Assembly (NCBI GenBank): GCA_017407375.1 | Contig: JAFQWT010000105.1 | Location: 1-6,812, forward strand | Direction of reading: 5' to 3' | From: Clostridia bacterium | Lineage (GTDB): Bacteria; Bacillota; Clostridia; Oscillospirales; CAG-272 | Length of the DNA stretch: 6,812 nucleotides | Shown: positions 1 to 5,443 of the stretch, in pieces | Numbering within the stretch: position 1 is the first letter of the stretch | How the letters are laid out: each line of letters begins with the position of its first letter | Notes under the pieces: model-generated | What the model was told of the DNA's origin: nothing | Seen by the model: the letters and a program-made list of their open reading frames with translations, nothing else | Databases searched by the model: none | Program-made: the position numbers and the translations under genes

Positions 1-208
1 CGATCGCCACGATGAGAAGGACGGGCAGCACCGCGTAGGGCAGCGGGACCTCGGGGTCCTCGATCGGCAGGGAGGCGATCTGCGAGAGCAGGAGCGTCGT
101 CACAAGCTCGCTCATCTCCAGCTCCCCCACCTGCCGCTTGCCCATCGCGCGGATCACCACGGTAATAAGGACGTACAAAAGGAGCGTGCGGAAAAGTATA
201 GCGTACAT
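1..208 (-). CDS. DUF421/YetF-family membrane protein, N-terminal part (runs off the left edge)
   Basis: Partial gene; 69 residues are visible, beginning MYAILFRTLLLYVLITVVIR. The stretch MGKRQVGELEMSELVTTLLL, followed by SQIASLPIED, is the N-terminal signature of the DUF421 (YetF/YdfS/YkjA-like) family. These are bacterial inner-membrane proteins with a three-helix N-terminal domain and a soluble C-terminal domain, of poorly known function (YetF-like proteins in Bacillus have been linked to spores and envelope). Hydrophobic segments at about residues 1-20, 33-48 and 57-69 fit the three helices. The ATG at 206-208 is chosen because GGGGGAG (complement of 215-221) sits just upstream. The gene lies 53 bp behind the RNHCP gene on the same strand. 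That gap holds a hairpin covering this ribosome binding site, so expression may be gated. The soluble domain lies outside the window. Confidence 0.87.
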   Translation of the reverse strand, partial: MYAILFRTLLLYVLITVVIRAMGKRQVGELEMSELVTTLLLSQIASLPIEDPEVPLPYAVLPVLLIVAI

Positions 209-211
209 AAA

Positions 212-257
212 AAACTCCCCCTTTTGCCGAATAGTATCGGCGGCTGTAGGGGAGTTT
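212..257 (-). promoter_or_regulatory. Terminator-like hairpin sequestering the DUF421 ribosome binding site
   Basis: On the minus strand AAACTCCCC (257-249) pairs perfectly with GGGGAGTTT (220-212). Inside lies a second perfect stem, GCCGA (241-237) with TCGGC (230-226), around a 6-nt loop. The outer 3' arm runs into three more T, giving TTTTTT at 214-209, and then the ATG at 208. The outer arm contains most of the GGGGGAG ribosome binding site. Read one way it is an intrinsic terminator behind the RNHCP gene; read the other it is a structure that hides the DUF421 start. I recognise no known riboswitch in it. The pairing is seen directly; the regulatory role is inferred. Confidence 0.6.
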
Positions 258-261
258 ATGC

Positions 262-594
262 TTATTCACGGGCGGCGGTCAGCGCAATGAGCAGGGAAAG
301 GTCGTCCTCCTGCGCGTCACCGGGGCTTCTTGTGGCACGGTTGCGGACACGCGCGTGGCACACCTCGCACTCATGCGTAATGATGTAGCCGCGGCGGGCA
401 TCCGGCTCAGCAAAGAGGGGGCGCATTGGCCCGCGGCAGGGATTTTGCCTGTCCCCCGGCATCACGTCCACGTGAAGCGAGTAAAGGCAAAAGGGGCAGT
501 GGTTGCGTGAGGTGTAGCCCAGCGGCTCCACGGTCCTGCCGCAATGCGTGCAGACAAAGCCCGCGTCGTTTTTTGAAAATCGTTTGCTTTCCAT
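262..594 (-). CDS. RNHCP domain-containing zinc-ribbon protein
   Basis: Protein of 110 residues. It carries the hallmark SRNHCPFCLYSLHVD (about residues 29-43) of the RNHCP family, small bacterial proteins of unknown function named after that motif. Metal-binding pairs are visible: C15-x2-C18, C33-x2-C36 and C76-x2-C79, with additional C53, H74 and H80. This suggests two zinc sites. The family motif continues with PGDRQNPCRGPMRP at about 46-59. The start MESKRFSKND matches the usual short lead-in before the first CxxC. An AAGGAG lies 14 nt upstream of the ATG, rather far, so initiation may be modest. The last 20 residues are not cysteine-rich. It is divergent from the plus-strand gene at 678 and is followed in the same direction by the DUF421 gene. 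RNA or nucleotide binding is possible for a zinc ribbon but nothing here shows it. Confidence 0.92.
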   Translation of the reverse strand: MESKRFSKNDAGFVCTHCGRTVEPLGYTSRNHCPFCLYSLHVDVMPGDRQNPCRGPMRPLFAEPDARRGYIITHECEVCHARVRNRATRSPGDAQEDDLSLLIALTAARE

Positions 595-612
595 ATACTG
601 TCAGTCCGCTCC

Positions 613-642
613 TTGATAAAAATGCTCGCCCCCGTCCATACT
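613..642 (+). promoter_or_regulatory. Possible promoter for the 678-1049 gene
   Basis: TTGATA at 613-618 (5 of 6 to the consensus -35) is followed after 18 bp by CATACT at 637-642 (4 of 6 to the -10). The start codon lies 36 bp downstream of the -10. The same bases read on the other strand give TAGTAT (643-638), with a weak CCGACA 16 bp further upstream, which could serve the divergent RNHCP gene. Both calls are by eye; the plus-strand one is better supported. Confidence 0.42.
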
Positions 643-677
643 AAGGGCACAGCTTTGGCTGTCGGAGGAAGAATATT

Positions 678-1049
678 ATGAAAAAACACGTCTTGATCCT
701 TCTGCTTGCCGCGTGCCTTCTGCTGTCCGCCACCGCCCTTGTGGCCTCTGCCGTTCCGATGGACGGCAACGTGGGGGATAGCAGCGGAGTTGTCACGAGC
801 GGTGCCGATACCGGCCTTTTGACGAGCATGACGCCCACCACCACGGTGGCTCCCGTCACAACGCCGGCACCCGCTACCACAACGGCGGCGCCCGCCACCA
901 CAAGACCCGTAACCACGGCGCCCGTTACCACGGGGGCACCGATGGACGAGGAGGGGACCAGTGTCCTCGGGATCGTCCTTGCGGTGCTGGCTGCCGCGGC
1001 GGCTGTGGTGCTGGCCTTGGTGTTTATCCCTAAGATGAAGAAGCGCTAA
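678..1049 (+). CDS. Small secreted or membrane-anchored protein with Thr/Pro/Ala-rich stalk
   Basis: Protein of 123 residues that I cannot assign to a named family. It starts with a typical signal peptide (MKKH, then a hydrophobic core at 5-22, with an ASA site for cleavage near residue 25). A short region of mixed composition follows. A mucin-like stalk spans about 52-88, where 15 of 37 residues are Thr and units such as APATT and APVTT recur. A single hydrophobic helix at about 95-117 and a basic KMKKR tail complete the protein. The layout (signal, stalk, C-terminal membrane helix with positive-inside end) predicts a single-pass protein displaying a possibly glycosylated stalk outside the membrane. 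There is no LPxTG motif. GGAGGA at 664-669 lies 8 nt before the ATG, supporting the start. It stands alone between a divergent and a convergent gene and ends at its own terminator. No globular or catalytic domain is visible. Confidence 0.78.
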   Translation: MKKHVLILLLAACLLLSATALVASAVPMDGNVGDSSGVVTSGADTGLLTSMTPTTTVAPVTTPAPATTTAAPATTRPVTTAPVTTGAPMDEEGTSVLGIVLAVLAAAAAVVLALVFIPKMKKR

Positions 1050-1060
1050 GAAGGATGCGT

Positions 1061-1092
1061 AGCACGGAGGAGATCCCTCCGTGCTTTATTTT
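1061..1092 (+). terminator. Intrinsic terminator of the 678-1049 gene
   Basis: AGCACGGAGG (1061-1070) and CCTCCGTGCT (1076-1085) form a perfect 10-bp stem with a 5-nt loop, followed by TTATTTT. It starts 11 bp after the stop codon. The T-rich end overlaps the stop codon of mnmE on the other strand (1086-1088). On the minus strand the hairpin is not followed by a T run, so it should act mainly for the plus-strand gene. Confidence 0.9.
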
Positions 1093-2453
1093 CCTACGCA
1101 AAAATGACTGAAGATCTCGCGGACGATCTCCTCGTTCACCGTGCGCCCGTCCACCTCCCCAAGGGCCGAGAGGGCGGCCTCAAGGTCGGCAAGGTACATA
1201 TCGGCGGGCATCCCCGCCAAAAGCGCGCCCTCGGCGGCGGTGAGCGCCTCGCACGTGCGGCAAAGGGCGGCGTACTGCCGCGCCGAGGAGACGATGGGGT
1301 CCTCCCCGATCGAAAGCGCCCCGTCGGTAAAGAGGCGGTCGCAAAGCTCGCAGAGCGCCGTGGCCGTGCCGCAGGTGGCCGACATCTCGACAAGATTTTC
1401 AAACCGCGCCTCGATCTCTTGACGGTCGATGCGGGTCGGAAGGTCGGATTTATTGAGGATCGCCACTGCCGTGCGCCCCTTCGGCAGGGCGGCCATAAGG
1501 GCGCGGTCCTCGTCCGTAAGGGGGGCGGAGGCATCAAACACCGAAAGCAACAGCTCGGCCTCCTCCATGGCGCGCCTTGCGCGGTCCATGCCGAGGGTCT
1601 CGATGGGATCGTCCGAGGCGTGCAGGCCCGCCGTGTCGGTAAGGCGCAAAAGCACCCGTCCGAGGGGAACGGTGCGCTCCAAAAGGTCACGCGTGGTGCC
1701 GGGGGTATCGCTGACAATGGCCGCCTCCTCTCCCACAAGAAGGTTATAAAGGCAGCTCTTGCCCACGTTCGGCCGTCCGACGATCACGGCGCGCACGCCC
1801 TCGGTCACCGAGCGCCCCGTGCGGTAGCTCCCCGTCAGGGCGGTCATCCCCTCGCGGAGGGCGTGCAGGCGGCGCGTAAGCTCCTCGGTCGAAAGCTCGG
1901 CAAGGTCCTCCTCGGGAAAGTCGATGACCGCCTCGGCCGAGCTTGTCAGCGTCAAAAGCTCACGGTAATAGGCGTCAAGGCGCTCGGCCAGCACCCCCCG
2001 CGCGGCGGAAAGGCGCACCTGTGCCGTGCTCTTGGCGTCAAGCAGCGTGGCAATGGCCTCGGCCTCGGTCAGCCCCAGCCGCCCCGATAGGTAGGCGCGG
2101 CGGGTGAATTCCCCCGCCGGGGCGGGCACCGCCCCCGCAAGGAACAGCGCCTCAAGCAGGGTACGTGTGATCAGGACGCCGCCATGGCAGGAAAGCTCCA
2201 CCGTGTCCTCTCCCGTATAGGAGGCGGGAGCAGGGAAGGCCGTCACCAGCCCGTCGTCGATCACTTCACCCTCGGAGAGGAAATCGCCGTAAACGGCCGT
2301 GCGCGGTCTCTCCCACGGAAGACTCTTCCCCCGCGGGCGGAACACCCGCAGGACCACGGCAAAGGCCTCGGGCCCCGACACACGGATAAGGGCAACCCCG
2401 CCCTTACCGGGCGGGGTTGAAATAGCGGCTATCGTAGAGAAGTGCTCACTCAT
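1086..2453 (-). CDS. mnmE: tRNA uridine-5-carboxymethylaminomethyl(34) synthesis GTPase MnmE
   Basis: 455 residues, normal for the family. With MnmG it builds the cmnm5 modification on wobble uridine 34 of certain tRNAs, using a 5,10-methylenetetrahydrofolate-derived carbon. The N-terminal folate-binding domain begins MSEHFSTIAAISTPPGKGG, with SYTGEDTVELSCHGG at about 78-92 and GEFTRRAYLSGRLGLTEAEA at about 114-133. The inserted G domain shows G1 GRPNVGKS (226-233), the TTRD switch (253-256), DTAG (273-276) and NKSD (334-337). The C-terminal CVGK ends the protein and supplies the catalytic Cys (C452). The open frame extends 41 codons upstream, but the ATG at 2453 fits the family N-terminus. 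That start overlaps the end of jag by 8 bp (ATGAGTGA) and has no good ribosome binding site of its own, so translation is probably coupled to jag. Its usual partner mnmG is not next to it. Confidence 0.98.
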   Translation of the reverse strand: MSEHFSTIAAISTPPGKGGVALIRVSGPEAFAVVLRVFRPRGKSLPWERPRTAVYGDFLSEGEVIDDGLVTAFPAPASYTGEDTVELSCHGGVLITRTLLEALFLAGAVPAPAGEFTRRAYLSGRLGLTEAEAIATLLDAKSTAQVRLSAARGVLAERLDAYYRELLTLTSSAEAVIDFPEEDLAELSTEELTRRLHALREGMTALTGSYRTGRSVTEGVRAVIVGRPNVGKSCLYNLLVGEEAAIVSDTPGTTRDLLERTVPLGRVLLRLTDTAGLHASDDPIETLGMDRARRAMEEAELLLSVFDASAPLTDEDRALMAALPKGRTAVAILNKSDLPTRIDRQEIEARFENLVEMSATCGTATALCELCDRLFTDGALSIGEDPIVSSARQYAALCRTCEALTAAEGALLAGMPADMYLADLEAALSALGEVDGRTVNEEIVREIFSHFCVGK

Positions 2454-3426
2454 CGTTGGACACCGTCTCGGCGGTGGGCAGCTCCTCGGTGACCTCCACC
2501 TCAAGCTCGGGCAGCTCCTCCTCGGTCGCTTCCTTCTTGTCGGTGAGGTAGATGACGATCTTGCGGTTGGAGTCACTGCCGATCGAGTTGGTGGACACCC
2601 CGTCGATCCCCTGGATCTCGGAGTGGATGATGCGGCGCTCGTAGGCGCTCATCGGCTCCAGCATCACGCTCTTCTGGTTCTTCAGCGCCTGGGCGGCCTT
2701 GCGGCGGGCCAGGGCGCGCAGGGTGTCCTCGCGCTTGGCGCGGTAGCCCTCAATGTCAATGGTCACGCGGAGCTTGCTCTTCTCGCCGCTGGCGTTCTTC
2801 TGTGCGCCGGCCAGGTTGGCAAGGTACTGCAGGGCATCCAGCGTGTCGCCGTGGTGACCGATCAGTGCGGAGGCATCCTCACCCGTGATGGCAATGCGGA
2901 GGGTGCCGTCGCTCGAGGAATAGAGCGTGGCCTCGGCAGAAAGACCCATGTTGGCAAGCAGCGTGCGGATGAAGTCGAGCGTGCGGTTCTCGCCCTCGGC
3001 CACCTCAAGCTTTTCAAAGGTCAGCTCGCTCTCGGGGATCACCACGCTGCGCATGGTCGTGGGCTTCGACTTGGCATCGCGCACGGCCTCCTCGATCTCG
3101 GCACGGCGGCTGGCGGCGTTATCGCTCGGCTTGCGGTTACCGCGGCGGCGGCCCTTGCCGTTGCGGCGGCCTCCGTCACGGCCTTCCTCGCGCTTGCCCT
3201 CACCGCGCTTTTCGTCACCACCGCGGCCGCGGCGCTCGGGGGCGTCGGGCAGCTCGATGTACGCGCGGACCTTGGCAGGGCGGGCCCCGATACCGAAGAT
3301 GCCCTTGGTACCGAGGTCGATGATCTCAAATTTTACGTCGTCCTCCGCGGCAGCGCCGAGGGCGGCAATGGCGTTTTCCTTGGCAATGTTATAATCCTTG
3401 CCCGTTGCGGTAATTTCCTTTATCAT
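2446..3426 (-). CDS. khpB: RNA-binding protein Jag/KhpB (EloR): Jag_N, KH and R3H domains
   Basis: 326 residues. The protein binds RNA and, in Gram-positive bacteria, works with KhpA and influences cell elongation and division; it was first named for its position next to spoIIIJ/yidC. The Jag_N domain is at about 1-60 (MIKEITATGKDYNIAKENAI, then LGTKGIFGIG). A linker of about 62-135 is very rich in Arg, Gly, Lys and Glu. A KH-like domain at about 150-225 has the loop IGHHGDT (GxxG at 190-193). The R3H domain at about 228-295 has R264-x3-H268 in YERRIIHSE. A Glu-rich tail (300-326) follows. The frame is open for 85 codons upstream, but the ATG at 3426 matches the family start and has AAGAAGGAAG at 3431-3440. 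It begins 16 bp after yidC and overlaps mnmE by 8 bp, so the three are co-expressed. The long charged linker is likely disordered. Confidence 0.97.
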   Translation of the reverse strand: MIKEITATGKDYNIAKENAIAALGAAAEDDVKFEIIDLGTKGIFGIGARPAKVRAYIELPDAPERRGRGGDEKRGEGKREEGRDGGRRNGKGRRRGNRKPSDNAASRRAEIEEAVRDAKSKPTTMRSVVIPESELTFEKLEVAEGENRTLDFIRTLLANMGLSAEATLYSSSDGTLRIAITGEDASALIGHHGDTLDALQYLANLAGAQKNASGEKSKLRVTIDIEGYRAKREDTLRALARRKAAQALKNQKSVMLEPMSAYERRIIHSEIQGIDGVSTNSIGSDSNRKIVIYLTDKKEATEEELPELEVEVTEELPTAETVSNDE

Positions 3427-3442
3427 AAAGCTTCCTTCTTTC

Positions 3443-4534
3443 TCAGTTGTCGGTGGGGTCATCGCCCTTATCCTTCTTAAGGGGGGCCGAGGCGATCCCC
3501 TTCGCGGTGCCCGTCTTTTTCGGGGCGGGCTTCTTCTTTTGGGGTGCGGGGATCTCGTCATCGTCCTCGTCAATGTAGTGGAGCGAGCGGGGGCGCGGGC
3601 GGTCCTCGATGGCACCGTCCTCCTCCGCGGCCACGGCATTCCCCGTGCCGATCGTGCGCTTCTTCTTGCCGCGCAGCTCACGCTCGGCGGCCTTCAGCTC
3701 CTCCTCCGTAAAGGTGGGCAGGGGCATAAACTTGGCAAGCAGCAGCATCTGTACGATCGAGAGAAGCGACTGATAGATCCAGTAAAGACCAAGCGCCGAG
3801 GGAAGCGAGAAGGCGAAGAAGAGCGTCATGGCGGGCATTGCAAAGTCCATGATCTTCAGGGACAGCTGCGCGTCCTGTCCGCCCTGTGCCTGCGCCATGG
3901 CGGGGTTGAGCCAGCGCGAGAGCTTCATCGTGAAGAACTGCGAGAGGAACACGAAGAGGGGGATAAAGAGCGCCCAGGTCCAGAACTCGGGCTTCGAGGA
4001 GAGGTCGATCACGCCGAAAAGGTTAAGGTTCGGCAGGGTGATGCCCTCAAGCTCGGGGTAGCTGCCACCGTCGTGCAGGATCTTGCTGAGGATCTGGATC
4101 TCCTGCTCCTTGCCCTCAATGCCAACGGCCGCACCGAGCGACTTGACGGCATCCTCCCCCAGCATGCAGATGTAGGAGAGGGGGCGCTGAATGATGCGGT
4201 AAAGAATGAGGATCAGGGGGAGCTGGACCAGCATCGGGAGACAGCCGGCAAAGGGAGAATAGCCCTCCTTCTGCTGCATCTCCATGATCTCCTGCTGCTT
4301 TTTGCGCAGCGTGACCTGGTCGGTACGGCCCGCGTACTTCTTTTCAATGGCGTACATCTTCGGGCGGAGCTTTGCCATTTTGATCTGGTTCTTCTGCTGC
4401 TTGATGCCAAAGGGCAAGAGCAGGAGCTTAACGATCAGCGCAAACCAGAAAAGGGCCAGCGCGTAGCTCTCAAAGCCGATCGTGTAATAGCAAAAGCGTA
4501 TGACGTAGCCAAGTCCTTGATAAATAAAATCCAT
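3443..4534 (-). CDS. yidC: Membrane protein insertase YidC/Oxa1 family
   Basis: 363 residues. It inserts and folds membrane proteins, alone or with SecYEG. No signal peptide or lipoprotein box is seen. The protein opens MDFIYQGLGYVIRFCYYTIG and enters the first conserved helix at about 22-43. A cytoplasmic charged hairpin spans about 45-92 (KQQKNQIKMAKLRPKM at 45-60). Further helices lie at about 96-116 (GCLPMLVQLPLILILYRII), 183-203, 228-246 and 247-268 (ALGLYWIYQSLLSIVQ). The conserved positive residue of the hydrophilic groove, Arg in Bacillus SpoIIIJ, is Lys36 here (LIVKLLLLPF), a change I believe is common in Clostridia. The C-terminal tail from about 275 is highly charged (DEDDDE, then KKKPAPKK), fitting ribosome contact. 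GGAGGA at 4541-4546 sits 6 nt before the ATG. Only 2 bp separate it from the yidD stop. Confidence 0.98.
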   Translation of the reverse strand: MDFIYQGLGYVIRFCYYTIGFESYALALFWFALIVKLLLLPFGIKQQKNQIKMAKLRPKMYAIEKKYAGRTDQVTLRKKQQEIMEMQQKEGYSPFAGCLPMLVQLPLILILYRIIQRPLSYICMLGEDAVKSLGAAVGIEGKEQEIQILSKILHDGGSYPELEGITLPNLNLFGVIDLSSKPEFWTWALFIPLFVFLSQFFTMKLSRWLNPAMAQAQGGQDAQLSLKIMDFAMPAMTLFFAFSLPSALGLYWIYQSLLSIVQMLLLAKFMPLPTFTEEELKAAERELRGKKKRTIGTGNAVAAEEDGAIEDRPRPRSLHYIDEDDDEIPAPQKKKPAPKKTGTAKGIASAPLKKDKGDDPTDN

Positions 4535-4536
4535 GG

Positions 4537-4812
4537 TTAGTCCTCCGTATCGGTTGGTTGCTCATCGTCCTCCATCGTTCTGCTGAAGGGGCGGATCCCT
4601 CGCAGGGGAACGGGGTCATACCCTCCCCGACAAAAGGGGTTGCAGCGCAAAAGGCGCCACACCGTGAGGAAAAGGCCCACAAAAAAGCCACGTTTTTGAA
4701 ATGCTTCGATAGCATAGGCAGAGCAGGTCGGAGTGAACCTGCAGCAGGGCGGTTTTATGGGGGAGATGATCTTCTGGTAGAGACGTACGAGAAAAACAGC
4801 AACGTGCTTCAT
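4537..4812 (-). CDS. yidD: Membrane protein insertion efficiency factor YidD
   Basis: 91 residues, the usual size. YidD is a small peripheral membrane protein that helps YidC-dependent insertion. The family pattern is complete: LVRLYQKIISPIKPPCCRF (8-26), TPTCSAYAIEAFQKRG (27-42), then WRLLRCNPFCRGGYDPVP (52-69). The amphipathic N-terminal segment and conserved cysteines are as expected. The C-terminus is acidic (MEDDEQPTDTED). Its ATG overlaps the rnpA stop by 4 bp (ATGA), and GGAG at 4821-4824 lies 8 nt upstream inside rnpA. yidC starts 2 bp after its stop, so rnpA, yidD and yidC are translationally linked. Confidence 0.97.
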   Translation of the reverse strand: MKHVAVFLVRLYQKIISPIKPPCCRFTPTCSAYAIEAFQKRGFFVGLFLTVWRLLRCNPFCRGGYDPVPLRGIRPFSRTMEDDEQPTDTED

Positions 4813-5183
4813 GCGTACAGCTCCAGCTTCTGTAGGGCACGCGTAAGGTCGCGTGCGATCACGGGCGAGGATGAGGTCACGGCCGCGGTACGCGCCGCCA
4901 CCACGATAAGAAAGCCCGTTTTCATGGGACGTGCGGCCATCGCGGCGCGCAGCCCCTCCCGTAGGATGCGCTTGGTGCGGTTGCGCAGAACGGCGCCACC
5001 AAGCTTTTTTGAGACCGTAAGCCCAATGCGGTTCACCCGCTTTTTCTCGGGGTGCGCCTTGGCAAGGCGCGATGCGGCATAATCGGGCAGGATATAGACG
5101 GCAAGGCGCTCGGTCACGTAGCGCTTACCCTTTGAATACGCTTTGGAATACAAATGATTTTCGGTAATCGCGGAGAATTTCAA
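4809..5183 (-). CDS. rnpA: Ribonuclease P protein component (TTG start)
   Basis: 124 residues, typical for the RNase P protein, which assists the catalytic RNA in cutting 5' leaders from pre-tRNAs. The opening KFSAITENHLYSKAYSKGKR (2-21) matches the family start. NRIGLTVSKKLGGAVLRNRT (51-70) holds the signature, with the RNR motif at 67-69 followed by KRILRE. The TTG at 5181-5183 is chosen because AAGGAGGG (complement of 5189-5196) lies 5 nt upstream. The frame is open back to another TTG at 5249, but that stretch passes through a 16-bp inverted repeat and encodes residues unlike the family. No ATG is available at the right place. It follows rpmH by 69 bp and overlaps yidD by 4 bp. A non-ATG start behind an attenuator-like hairpin suggests output well below that of rpmH. 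Confidence 0.97.
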   Translation of the reverse strand: MKFSAITENHLYSKAYSKGKRYVTERLAVYILPDYAASRLAKAHPEKKRVNRIGLTVSKKLGGAVLRNRTKRILREGLRAAMAARPMKTGFLIVVAARTAAVTSSSPVIARDLTRALQKLELYA

Positions 5184-5201
5184 AAAATCCCTCCTTGATA
5201 A

Positions 5202-5243
5202 ACAAAAACTCCGATAAAGGCAAGGGCTTATCGGAGTTTTTGT
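5202..5243 (-). terminator. Terminator or attenuator between rpmH and rnpA
   Basis: A perfect 16-bp inverted repeat: 5202-5217 is the exact reverse complement of 5228-5243, with a 10-nt loop. In the minus-strand RNA an A-rich 5' arm leads to a GC-containing centre (CTCCGATAA / TTATCGGAG) and a 3' arm ending TTTTTGT, then TT. It begins 9 nt after the rpmH stop and ends 5 nt before the rnpA ribosome binding site. The shape is that of an intrinsic terminator. Because rnpA and everything behind it have no other visible promoter, partial read-through is the likely mode. RNA processing at the stem is an alternative. Confidence 0.78.
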
Positions 5244-5252
5244 CGACAATGA

Positions 5253-5387
5253 TCAATAGGTAAGCTGAGCTCTGCCTTTTGCGCGTCTTCTCTTCAGAAC
5301 TTTTCTGCCGTTAGCGGTTGCCATTCTCTTTCTGAAACCGTGCTCAACTTTTCTCTGTCTCTTCTTGGGCTGGTAGGTTCTCTTCAT
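5253..5387 (-). CDS. rpmH: 50S ribosomal protein L34
   Basis: 44 residues: starts MKRTYQPKKRQRKVEHGFRK and continues with RMATANGRKVLKRRRAKGRA, the near-universal L34 sequence. It is a small, very basic protein buried in rRNA of the large ribosomal subunit. The start is certain: AGGAGGTG (complement of 5393-5400) lies 5 nt upstream of the ATG. Codon use differs sharply from the GC-rich neighbours: 9 of 10 Arg codons are AGA (the other is CGC), and GTT, GCT, GCA and AAA are frequent. This looks like selection for fast translation. It is the first gene of the cluster, directly behind a perfect consensus promoter and a structured leader, and is followed by an attenuator-like hairpin. Confidence 0.98.
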   Translation of the reverse strand: MKRTYQPKKRQRKVEHGFRKRMATANGRKVLKRRRAKGRAQLTY

Positions 5388-5422
5388 GGCGGCACCTCCT
5401 TCTCTCTGGGTACAGGTTTGTG

Positions 5423-5443
5423 TTATATAACTTAGTTATATAA
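5423..5443 (-). promoter_or_regulatory. Perfect AT-rich palindrome in the rpmH leader
   Basis: TTATATAAC (5423-5431) and GTTATATAA (5435-5443) are exact reverse complements around a 3-nt centre. Right beside it, 5444-5460 forms a second, GC-rich hairpin (GCG-A-GGAC / GTCC-CGC, one bulge, very tight loop). Both lie in the transcribed leader, starting roughly 10 nt after the predicted transcription start and about 36 nt before the ATG. The palindrome could be an RNA hairpin that stabilises or regulates the leader, or a DNA operator. The pairing is seen; the role is unknown. Confidence 0.5.

Noticed and set aside
835..945. Thr/Pro/Ala-coding repeats as a CRISPR or tandem DNA repeat
   Set aside because: The repeat is in the protein, not the DNA: codons vary between units and there are no constant spacers.
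1104..2090. Plus-strand open frame (328 codons) opposite mnmE
   Set aside because: Antisense shadow; composition dominated by Gly, Arg, Lys and His, with no conserved pattern.
2454..2576. 41-codon upstream extension of mnmE
   Set aside because: The extra residues are Arg/Pro/Ser-rich and come from reading jag in another frame; the family N-terminus begins at the ATG at 2453.
2299..3480. Long plus-strand open frame (393 codons) opposite khpB and the mnmE start
   Set aside because: Antisense to two certain genes, with no ribosome binding site or recognisable motif; same codon-bias artefact.
3427..3681. 85-codon upstream extension of jag
   Set aside because: It overlaps yidC out of frame and is Arg/Pro-rich; the Jag_N domain starts at 3426 with a good binding site.
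3398..4540. Long plus-strand open frame (380 codons) opposite yidC
   Set aside because: It lies antisense to a certain yidC gene; its translation is a low-complexity Leu/Gly/Arg/Glu string with no domain. Long antisense frames are expected in GC-rich genes with G/C-ending codons.
212..5212. Shared AAACTCC arm between the DUF421 hairpin and the rpmH-rnpA hairpin
   Set aside because: Only seven bases are shared and the rest differ; chance similarity between two A-tract/T-tract hairpins is enough.
5184..5249. Upstream TTG start for rnpA at 5249
   Set aside because: It would translate through the 16-bp inverted repeat and has no suitable binding site; the TTG at 5183 has AAGGAGGG at the right distance and matches the family start.
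5202..5443. oriC or DnaA-box cluster near rpmH
   Set aside because: I looked because dnaA/oriC often flanks rpmH, but I saw no TTATCCACA-like boxes, and the AT-rich stretch is explained by the promoter, leader and hairpins.
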